In this document: one piece after another, positions 8,017 through 15,087 of the stretch
Layout of the letters: each line of letters opens with the position of its first letter
How positions within the stretch are numbered: position 1 is the first letter of the stretch
DNA from: Caulochytrium protostelioides
Taxonomy: Eukaryota; Chytridiomycota; Caulochytriomycetes; Caulochytriales; Caulochytriaceae
Length of the DNA: 22,739 nt
Direction: 5' to 3'
Assembly (NCBI GenBank): GCA_003615045.1
Contig: ML014346.1
Span: 1,540 to 24,278 of the forward strand
Notes under the pieces: model-generated
Told to the model about the DNA's origin: nothing
Database searches by the model: none
Seen by the model: the letters and a program-made list of their open reading frames with translations, nothing else
Program-made: the position numbers and the translations under genes

Positions 8017-9105
8017 ATGGCATCGCTCGACACGTTGGTCAGAGCGAGTGTCCAGCGGGCCTGCGGGCCCGCGCTGGCTGAGGCCGACCGCGCCACGCTC
8101 GCCACGCTGCTGGGCCACCTGGATACGCCGGCGCTGCAGACGGGCATCGCCGATGCGGAAGGCGCGCGTCGGCCCCACGTGACCGTCACGTGGGCCCAGA
8201 ACGTGGCTGGCGTCGTCGGCCACGCACCGTCCCTGCGGCCGATGCCGCGCGCGCGGCCGCCGCTGCGGCTCTCCGGTGACGCCAGTATGACCATGACACA
8301 CGCCCTCCGCACGCTGCACTCGCACATCCTCGTCGGCGTCGGCACCGTCCGCGCCGACGACCCGCGGCTCACGGCGCGATGGTGGCGCGGGCCCGACCCG
8401 ACGCCCGTGATCCTCGATTCCTACTGCACCACGCCCGTCGCGGCACGGCTCATTCAGCGCGCCCAGCACGCGACCGTCATCCTCGCGCATCTCCCGTTCA
8501 GCGTGGACGACGACGACGATGTCGACGACACCCATGACAGCGCTGGCAGCGGTCGTGCGGGCCACGGCGCCATGCGCGCGCGCGCCGCGCAGCTGCAAGC
8601 CGCGGCGCCCCATCTCGTGCTGATGGAAGTGCCGCTCCAGCCGGACCGCACAGCGACGCGACGTGCCGCCGATGCCGCCGGTGCCGGTGCCGGTGCTGGT
8701 ACCGGTGCCGATCGCGATCGCGATCGCGATGCCGCCCGTGCCGCCGCCAGTGATGACACCGACGAGGAAGACGCCTGTGGCGTACCGCGGCCGCGGCAGG
8801 ACCTCGCGGCGCTGTGCCGGCAGCTGGCGACGTCGCACAGATGCACGAGCCTGATGGTCGAGGGCGGCGTGGGCGTGCTCGAGTCCTTCCTGCGCCGCGG
8901 CACAGGCGTCGTCGACGCCGTCGTCGTGACGGTCGCGCCGAGCCTGCAGGCCGGACGGCGCCTGCGGGCCGTGACACGACCCTTCCTGCCGCGGGACCGC
9001 GTCGTGCTCGGCGACGACTTCGTGCTCTATGGCACCATCGATGCTTCGAGCTCGCGCTCAAACGCAAGCAGGGACGCGATGGCGACCGGCCTGACGACGT
9101 CGTGA
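8017..9105 (+). CDS. RIB7: 2,5-diamino-6-ribosylamino-pyrimidinone 5'-phosphate reductase
   Basis: This is the riboflavin-pathway reductase that, with NADPH, reduces the ribosyl side chain of the GTP cyclohydrolase II product to a ribityl chain. Fungi reduce before deaminating and use this stand-alone enzyme. Family blocks are PHVTVTWAQNVAG (about 53-65), MTMTHALRTLHSHILVGVGTV with RADDPRL (about 91-118), PDPTPVILD, and the cofactor loop SLMVEGGVGVLESFL followed by VDAVVVTVAP (about 285-310). The 362 residues exceed the roughly 245 of yeast Rib7, mainly through an insert at about 165-255 with an acidic run (DDDDDVDD) and an Asp-Arg repeat from GATCGC units. Core blocks on both sides are intact, so the insert is probably a surface loop. 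It converges tightly with the ELL gene. Confidence 0.9.
   Translation: MASLDTLVRASVQRACGPALAEADRATLATLLGHLDTPALQTGIADAEGARRPHVTVTWAQNVAGVVGHAPSLRPMPRARPPLRLSGDASMTMTHALRTLHSHILVGVGTVRADDPRLTARWWRGPDPTPVILDSYCTTPVAARLIQRAQHATVILAHLPFSVDDDDDVDDTHDSAGSGRAGHGAMRARAAQLQAAAPHLVLMEVPLQPDRTATRRAADAAGAGAGAGTGADRDRDRDAARAAASDDTDEEDACGVPRPRQDLAALCRQLATSHRCTSLMVEGGVGVLESFLRRGTGVVDAVVVTVAPSLQAGRRLRAVTRPFLPRDRVVLGDDFVLYGTIDASSSRSNASRDAMATGLTTS
8708..8731 (+). repeat. GATCGC tandem repeat coding (Asp-Arg)n inside RIB7
   Basis: Tandem GATCGC units encode alternating Asp and Arg in the RIB7 insert. Each unit pair contains the palindrome GCGATCGC. The flanking bases code GAGAGAGTGA, so the whole insert is low complexity. 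Confidence 0.75.
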
Positions 9106-9197
9106 ATCGACGATGATACACAACTCATAATCCGATGACGCTAAATCGAGGGGGTGGATCAACATTTAGGAAAGTGACGGCCGATGGGGCGAGCGTA

Positions 9198-11270
9198 TCA
9201 CGGCTCGACGCGGCGGAGCCGCTGCTCCCAGGCGTCCCAGATCTGCTGGTGGGTCTGCGATAAGCGCACTTGCAAATCGTCGTGGACGACTTTGAACTGC
9301 TTCAACATGCGGTGGTAGTAAGCGACATCATGGTCGGCCGAGCTGCCGCCGTCGCGCCCGCCCATCATGCGGCGCACGGCGTCTTGCGCGGCCACATCCT
9401 CCAACAGACCCACGAGCTTCGTGGCTTCCTCCGTGATACTCGCTTCGCGCTCGTGCAGCAGGATGCTCGCTTCGGCAACGCGGTTCACCGAGTAAGTCGG
9501 GGGGCCTTCCACGATCCGTCGCGCCGCATCCGCACTTTCGCTCAGCAGCGCCATGTCCGTCGCCGCCGTCGCCTGCTTGATGGCCTTCAGCACCTGCACA
9601 AATTCCTCGTACTCGGCCAGCAGCCGACGGTACTGCTTCTTCAGCCGGCGCCACGTCTCGACGGCGGCCGTCGGTGCCGCCGCGTGGGCGACTTTCGGGG
9701 CGAGCGGCGACGTCTCGCGCGGCACCTTGAGGGGCTTGCTATCCGCCACGACGGACGACGTGCCGCTTCCGCCCGACGGCTGCGACGACGCCGCGAGCGA
9801 CCCGCGGCCCGCCGAATCGCTGGACGACGCCGTCATCTCGGCCGCGTGCTTCGCGAGCGCGTGATGGCTGCTGCCGCTGCCGCCCGCCGCAGGCCCGTCG
9901 CGGTCGTGGTCACGGTCTCGCTCCCGATCGCGGTCGCGGCGATCGGGTTTGCTCGTCGGAAGACGCTCGGCGGCAACGGCCGTCCGCGAGGGCGGTGTAT
10001 CCAGTTTGGGGGTCCGCGGCGCCGGCAGCGGCTCATGCAGCGCCGACGCATCGACCTTGCGACGCTTCGCGGCAGACGTGGCCGCCGCCACCGCCGCCGC
10101 AGCGACGCCGACGGCGGCGGCGGCGGCGGCGGCGGGTGGGGTGGGGCTGGCGCTGGGGTCGCGCGGGGCCGACCGCGTCGCGGCCGGCGGCGGGACGACG
10201 AGGCCGACGGGCGGCAGCACGGGCGGCGGCGGCGGCTCGAGCACACGGAGCGCCTCGGGGTCCGAAAGCTTCACGCCGAGCGCGAGGAACGCGTGCGTCG
10301 CATTGGCGAGCGCGCGCTCGCGCTGCGGCGAGTCGTAGGCCTCGAAGCGCCACGGCTGCAGCTGTCGGTACGCCTCAGGCTTCAGGTGGAACCGCGTCGC
10401 GCTCGTCGCCTGCGTGAGGCGGAGTCCCGGCGTCACGGGCGCCGCGATCGGCGCGAGCGCCCCCAGCAGCGTGGCCTCGTCGTGGCGCAGCTTCTCGCGC
10501 AGCTCCAGCAGCGACGCCGGCCGGTCCGCGAGGATATGCAGGAGGTTGTTCGTGAGGACAGCGTGGTCGGCGGCAGAGAGTTTGACGGGCGCCAGACGGC
10601 TGGCGAGGCTCGTAGCCTTGCGGGCGGTGCTGAGCGCGCCGGCGGCCGTCTTCTTACCGCGGACGCCGCCGCCGAGCAGCGTGTTGGGCGAGCCAGCGGT
10701 CGACCGGTTCGCGATGCCCGTAATCGCCCCCGTGACGGCGGCGCCCTTCAGTGACTTGGCGAGGCCCTTGCGGCCCGGGGCGACGAGCGCCGTGGCGGCG
10801 TCCAGACGGCCGACCTTCGGCGTGCGCCGCTCGGCCTCGGCGGCCTCCGTCATGGCACGAACGTTCGAGGATACGGCGTCTGTCAGCTCGCGCTGCAGGT
10901 GCAGCCGGTGCTGCATCATGCCCATGAAGTGCAGCGCGCGCGTCGCGGGATGCATGCGGTACGTGTGCGTCACGCGCTCCTCGTGATGTCGCCGCAGCGG
11001 CAGCGTCGCGCGGCCGTCGAGCACGAGCGTCGGGTCATCATACCCGTCATGCGGGAACTGCAGGGTGATGCCGTCCGCGCGCTCCAGCTGCTCGACCACG
11101 GAGACCGGTAGCCGTACTGACATGATGCACGGCGACGGGTGGCGCGCTGCATCCGGCACAGCATCGAAGTGGACCGCCCATGTCTCGTCGGTCGCCGCCG
11201 CCGCTGCCGCGGCGTCCGCCGCCGCCGCCGCCGTCGCTGCCGCGGCGGCAGCGTGACCCCGTGGCGCCAT
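9198..11270 (-). CDS. ELL-like RNA polymerase II elongation factor
   Basis: The 690-residue protein fits the ELL family, which suppresses RNA polymerase II pausing in the nucleus. The N-terminal part (to about 150) has the strand-rich segment with VRLPVSVVEQLERA and ITLQFPHDGYDDPTLVL, like the ELL N-domain. A winged helix at about 230-320 reads NNLLHILADRPASLLELREK, then FHLKPEAYRQLQPWRFEAYD. The C-terminus (about 535-690) is a helical occludin/ELL-type domain starting WRRLKKQYRRLLAEYEEFV and ending in QIWDAWEQRLRRVEP. The middle is disordered with poly-Ala, Pro runs and an Arg-Asp repeat near 440-457. The start is ATG at 11270; the frame extends five codons upstream only through GTG. ELL is absent from baker's yeast but present in S. 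pombe and many fungi. Assignment is by motif and domain order, so good but not certain. Confidence 0.75.
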   Translation of the reverse strand: MAPRGHAAAAAATAAAAADAAAAAAATDETWAVHFDAVPDAARHPSPCIMSVRLPVSVVEQLERADGITLQFPHDGYDDPTLVLDGRATLPLRRHHEERVTHTYRMHPATRALHFMGMMQHRLHLQRELTDAVSSNVRAMTEAAEAERRTPKVGRLDAATALVAPGRKGLAKSLKGAAVTGAITGIANRSTAGSPNTLLGGGVRGKKTAAGALSTARKATSLASRLAPVKLSAADHAVLTNNLLHILADRPASLLELREKLRHDEATLLGALAPIAAPVTPGLRLTQATSATRFHLKPEAYRQLQPWRFEAYDSPQRERALANATHAFLALGVKLSDPEALRVLEPPPPPVLPPVGLVVPPPAATRSAPRDPSASPTPPAAAAAAAVGVAAAAVAAATSAAKRRKVDASALHEPLPAPRTPKLDTPPSRTAVAAERLPTSKPDRRDRDRERDRDHDRDGPAAGGSGSSHHALAKHAAEMTASSSDSAGRGSLAASSQPSGGSGTSSVVADSKPLKVPRETSPLAPKVAHAAAPTAAVETWRRLKKQYRRLLAEYEEFVQVLKAIKQATAATDMALLSESADAARRIVEGPPTYSVNRVAEASILLHEREASITEEATKLVGLLEDVAAQDAVRRMMGGRDGGSSADHDVAYYHRMLKQFKVVHDDLQVRLSQTHQQIWDAWEQRLRRVEP

Positions 11271-11563
11271 GGGCCACGTGCTCACGCGCGCGCCGCCGCT
11301 CAGCTGTGGCGACGCGCGTCACAGCCGTCCCAACTCCGACGCGGCACCCCGCTTGACCTTCCCCCGTAGCCTCGACGGGCGCGGCGAGGTGCAAATCGCG
11401 ATGTCAACACGCCTGAAAACGACGACGCCGTCCCTCCGTCGACGCGACTCGGCGCCGAGCGGCGTATCGCGGTCAAGGCGTTCGCGGCGCTGACGGCGGC
11501 GCCTGGTTGGCGCGTCCCACGGTCGGCCGACAGGGGTGGGTTGTGCTCACCACGGGCGCGATG

Positions 11564-11595
<32 letters not shown>

Positions 11596-12460
11596 CGGTG
11601 ACACGGATGTAGTAGAGTCCTAGAAAGCCGATGACGGGATATCGGATCGGTCGACAACGCTATCGAAAGATCGAGCGTTTGAGTTGACGGGCAAAGGACG
11701 AGTGGCAGGCCACCGCAGGGGCGCTTGTCTCTCGCTGTGGAAGCCGCGCTACGCGGTCGCTTGCCGGATCGGCAGGCGCCCACTGCATCACAGCGCATCG
11801 CATCGCACCGCGTCGCCTCGTTTTCGTCGCGCCGCCAAAGCAACCCACGCGCTCTCGTCATTCTGAGAATGAGGAGCCATGTGGACGCGGCCCACGTGGT
11901 TGGCGGACGGCGTCCGCGGGGTCCCGCCGATTCAGGCCGTCGCGCCGTTGTTCATCGGACGGGAGGCGCCGTGCCGCTTCGTCGATGTGGCGTCGACCAC
12001 GGCGGCGGCGGCGGCGGCGGCGGCGCGGTGGCGGGCGAGCGGACGGCGCCGGGCCGAGGCACTCGTGCCGTCCCGCCTCCCGTGTAACGGTGGACCCGGT
12101 GAGACATCGGGGGCGCACGCCAGCGCGGCCTAACAGGACGACGCCACGCCTCTGCTCCGACATATCTGCTCCCATCGCCATATCCACGCTGCGGACGTGG
12201 GTGCAGCTGCGGATGCGGATGCAGTGTACGCGGCTCAACTACGCGTGCGCGTCGGCACGTGCGAGGAGAGCCGCGCACGTGGCGTGCGCAATACATGCCG
12301 CAGGACTGCCCCTGCTTGCTGGTCCTCTTCCGTGACTGCCACGTGCCATCCTTCTCCGTCGTCCAGAGAGCTTCTTGTCGAGCGTCACGCTGTTGCTACT
12401 GTTGTCGAGACCGCCGTCCTCGCCTGCTTCCCATATCAGCTCGCCCACGTCTCGCTCGCG
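11271..12460. other. Divergent intergenic region between ELL and thioredoxin
   Basis: The 1.2 kb holds a CGT/CGTC trinucleotide run near 11570-11598 and a GGC run near 11999-12028. A plus-strand frame at 11879-12133 (84 codons, starting MWTRPTWLADGVRGVPPIQA) looks slightly protein-like before a poly-Ala run, but it overlaps frames of equal length on both strands and I cannot identify it. Both neighbouring promoters must lie here. Confidence 0.45.
11570..11598. repeat. CGT trinucleotide microsatellite
   Basis: About nine consecutive CGT units follow GCCGCC repeats in the ELL-thioredoxin intergenic region. It is a simple repeat outside any supported gene. Confidence 0.8.
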
Positions 12461-13422
12461 ATGTTTGCTCGCCACGGCGCCCGCGCCGCGCGGTCTGCGT
12501 TCCGCAGCTCGGCCCGATTCACCCACTCGGCATCCAATGTCTTCACGACCAGTAAGTCCATCCCTTCCAAATGAGTGGGCCACCGCACGATCGCGACGGT
12601 CGACCCCCTCGCCGCGCTGGACCCGCGAACCTGGGCTGTTGCCGTTGTCGTCGGTCGCCGTACGTTGGCCCCACAAATGCCTCGACGCGACTCGATTCAA
12701 CATGACGCCACCCGACGCGATCCTCGATTTTCAATCCGCATGCCGGGCCAGGCCATCGCACCACATGGTGGCTCACGCGTCGTTCTTCTTGATTTCACGG
12801 TACGCGGATGCATGCAGATGCCCAGTCAACGAAGCCGACCTTCTTTGGCCGCGGCGCGCGGCAGGCGACGGGCTCGTTTGCGTTTGGCGCGACGGCGTTT
12901 GACTCGGCCGGGTCCAACATGCCGTTTGGCGGGTTCCGCCAGAACGCCAAGTTGCACAACAGCCCGCCGAACGCCGCCCATGCGGCCGCCGCAGGCGCTG
13001 CGGCGGACGGCGCCGTCGCGGGCGCTGGCACCGGCGCCGCCTCCTCCGGCACACCGGGTGCCCCCGGCTCGACGGGTATAGCCGTCGGCGACGCCGTCGA
13101 CGCCACCGATGAAGATTTCGGTAAGATAGTCGCCTACGCCGCCGCCCACGACATTCCCCTGCTTGTTCAGTTCCACGCCGACTGGTGCCGCCCGTGCAAG
13201 GTGCTGGCACCGCTGGTGCAGGACGTGATCACCACCGACAAGACGGCTGCCCTCGTGCGCGTCGATATCGAGAAGGCCCAGGAGACGGTCCGCGCCTACA
13301 AAGTGATGGCGCTGCCCACGCTCGTGGTCATTGTCGATGGCCAGGCTAAAAACCAAACCATTGGCAGTCAGACCAAGGACAAAGTCCGCCAGTTTCTGAC
13401 CGCTACCCTGGGCACGCAGTGA
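12461..13422 (+). CDS. Mitochondrial-type thioredoxin, two exons
   Basis: A thioredoxin that would reduce protein disulfides, probably in mitochondria. Exon 1 is 12461-12551 and exon 2 is 12818-13422, giving 231 residues. Exon 1 encodes MFARHGARAARSAFRSSARF, an Arg/Ser/Ala-rich acid-free helix typical of a mitochondrial presequence. The thioredoxin fold covers about 120-231: LLVQFHADWCRPCKVLAPLV with the active site W153-C154-R155-P156-C157, then VRVDIEKAQETVRAYKVMAL and the cis-Pro loop ALPTLVV. The active-site variant CRPC differs from the usual CGPC. A low-complexity Ala/Gly linker of about 85 residues separates leader and fold. Without the upstream exon the only start would be the ATG at 12808, with no leader. 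AATAAA signals follow at 13613 and 13630. Confidence 0.85.
12552..12817 (+). other. Predicted intron of the thioredoxin gene
   Basis: The donor is A|GTAAGT and the acceptor GCATGCAG|AT; the intron is phase 1. A pyrimidine stretch TTCTTCTT and a CTCAC branch-like motif precede the acceptor. Joining keeps the frame and attaches a mitochondrial presequence to the thioredoxin. Reading straight through exon 1 meets a stop within seven codons. Confidence 0.7.
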
Positions 13423-13761
13423 TGAGCTTACGACGGGAAAAGCGACAGCCCTGTTCCCTGTTCCCGTCCCCGTCCCCGTCGTTCGTTAGGTCATCCATGT
13501 ATTCGTCCGTGTGTTTGATGGCGGCCGCTTATAACGATGCCATTATACTGACTCATTCGACCCAGCCTACTCAGCGACACAGGACGACATCAGACATGCA
13601 TGCATTGAAGAAAATAAACACAAAAAATTAATAAATAGCAAAGATAGAGAGATTGTGAAACGAGGTGAAGAGACATGTCGGCCGCCGCGCCGATGCCCGT
13701 CCGGGGGCTCCTCATTCGGGGGGATGCCCTGCTCGATACCTTCTAGCCGTCGTGCAGGTCG
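13423..13761. other. Convergent 3' region of thioredoxin and Dib1
   Basis: No gene is visible. Two AATAAA hexamers (13613-13618 and 13630-13635) on the plus strand are likely poly(A) signals for the thioredoxin transcript. There is no comparable hexamer on the minus strand for Dib1. A CCGTCCCC-type repeat lies near 13466-13480. Confidence 0.6.
13613..13635 (+). terminator. Twin AATAAA poly(A) signals after thioredoxin
   Basis: AATAAA occurs at 13613-13618 and 13630-13635 in an A-rich stretch about 190 bases past the thioredoxin stop. This is the usual eukaryotic polyadenylation hexamer in a suitable place; use is inferred. Confidence 0.55.
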
Positions 13762-14386
13762 TTAGTACTTGTACTTTGTCGAGTAGTCCCGTGGCGAAAC
13801 GACGAGACCGCGGCCCTTGCGAGCGCCCTGGAAGACGAGCGTGATAATGTCGATCAGCTCTTGTTTGTCTTCCAGCGCCCAGTTAATTTTGTTGTTGTTG
13901 CCGGTACCCAGATCGACCATGATATGCTTGTTGCGGAAGAAAAACATCACGGTGCAGTCGTCATAGAGTTCGTACATCTGAGTGAAGTCTGGGACCTCCG
14001 TGATATCGACGAGGTAGATGACCGCAAAGTTCTTCACCTTTTCAGCGATCCCGTAGAGCACTTCATCCATCTTCATGCACGTGGTGTCCCAGTCGTGCCC
14101 GAAGCGGATCACGACGACGCGGTCGTCCTCGTTTAGAATGGCTTGGTCGACATGCCAACCTGAAGGCAGATGCGGCAAGAAGTAACTACATGGCGCATCG
14201 ATACAAGTGTAGTATCAGCATCGGCAGCAGCATTAGTACCAGCATCAACGTATCCATCCAGCACGCCCATGGGTTACTCATGAACAGAGCAAACATGGCC
14301 ATGAGTCAACATTTCAGGATGTTCGCGTTCATGGACTCATGATGGACAATTCGTGTCATCTCGGCCAAATCAGGACCTTACCTCAT
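13762..14386 (-). CDS. DIB1: U5 snRNP protein Dib1/Dim1 (TXNL4A family), 5-base first exon
   Basis: This is the thioredoxin-fold U5 snRNP protein of the U4/U6.U5 tri-snRNP, needed in the nucleus for spliceosome activation. The coding parts are 14382-14386 (ATGAG) and 13762-14185, giving 142 residues, exactly the length of the human protein. Conservation is extreme: DRVVVIRFGHDWD, CMKMDEVL, EKVKNFAVIYLVDITEVPDF, MYELYDDCTVMFFFRNKHIM, DLGTGNNNKINWALEDKQEL and the end RGLVVSPRDYSTKYKY. Like its orthologues it lacks a CxxC redox pair. The large exon alone starts at a TTC TTG CCG with no ATG; the spliced start reads MSYFLPHLPSGW, matching the family's MSYMLPHL. It converges on the thioredoxin gene; the two are only distantly related by fold and not a duplication. 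Confidence 0.97.
14186..14381 (-). other. Intron of DIB1 with TACTAAT branch site
   Basis: On the minus strand the intron begins GTAAGG right after ATGAG and ends TGTAG. TACTAA (plus positions 14233-14238) lies about 47 bases before the acceptor, close to the fungal branch consensus TACTAAC. The split codon AG|T gives the expected Ser2. The intron also has an inverted repeat, CATGAGTC (14300-14307) and GACTCATG (14334-14341). Confidence 0.9.
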
Positions 14387-15087
14387 GGTGACAACAGCGT
14401 TACGGGAGCGCCGCAGTGGCGAGCGGTCGCAGCAGCAGCCTTTCGGCTCGGTTAATCAGCAGCGAAAGCAAAAACGCTAGGCGGCATCGGCGGCAGCACG
14501 GCAAGGGGCATCGGCAGCGAGGCCAGGCCCGACTCGTCCGAGGCTCTGCCGTGGCGGGCAGGCACGCGCCAGGCACTCCGGTTCAGAGAAGGTCATGACG
14601 GGAGCTACCGGCAAATGCGATGGCCCGATCAGCGCCCCGACCGGCGCTCCCCATCGGACACGGACACAGACGCGGACGCCTGCTGACGGCGGCACCATCG
14701 CTGCGCCGCAGGGTGATGTGCCGACGCCGTGGTGCGCCGCGGTGACAGCGAGTGGCGGCCGCCGTTCGCCTTCGTGGGCCCACATAGTGGCGCGGCAATT
14801 GCGAGAGTGGCGCGTGATTGACGTGGATGGCGCACCGCCGCAATGTCCCGTGTCGGCGCGTCAATGGCCCTTACCCACCTCCAGAGACTCGGCCTGCGCC
14901 GCACTGCGCCGGAATTGGCCTTTTGCAGTGCTTGAGCAGGGCAGCAGGAGCAAGAGTGTCATTTTACATCATAGTAAGGAGAATACGTTTAAATATCATA
15001 ACCTCTCAAGAAAGATCAATATAACAGTTTGACCAAGAAAATTCACTAAACATGACAGGATACTGGTGACCCCATCGTCGCTGCCGT
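14387..15087. other. Intergenic region between DIB1 and the RhoGAP gene
   Basis: About 700 bases hold the DIB1 promoter and the RhoGAP 3' end. A 145-codon plus-strand frame (14595-15032) has no recognised motif and overlaps minus-strand frames of similar size, so I do not call it. From about 14960 the sequence turns A/T-rich, consistent with a 3' untranslated region. Confidence 0.5.

Noticed and set aside
8708-8731. GCGATCGC repeats as a bacterial HIP1-like element or origin
   Set aside because: They lie inside an intact eukaryotic coding frame and encode an Asp-Arg repeat, so slippage in coding DNA is sufficient.
8005-8838. 277-codon minus-strand frame opposite RIB7
   Set aside because: It is low complexity and motif-free, the shadow of RIB7.
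9270-10754. 494-codon plus-strand frame opposite the ELL gene
   Set aside because: It is mostly Arg/Gly/Ala with no motif; the minus frame carries the ELL domains.
11879-12133. 84-codon plus-strand frame upstream of thioredoxin
   Set aside because: The opening looks mildly protein-like, but half is poly-Ala/Arg and an equally long minus-strand frame overlaps it; identity unknown.
13762-14178. Dib1 as an intronless gene starting at 14178
   Set aside because: The codon there is TTG; the family N-terminus and length are restored only with the 5-base exon at 14382-14386.
12461-14386. Thioredoxin and Dib1 as a local tandem duplication
   Set aside because: They share only the ancient fold; sequence identity is too low and the orientations are opposite.
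14595-15032. 145-codon plus-strand frame between DIB1 and RhoGAP
   Set aside because: No recognised motif, Thr/Pro/Arg-rich, and overlapped by similar minus-strand frames; it runs into A/T-rich likely untranslated sequence.
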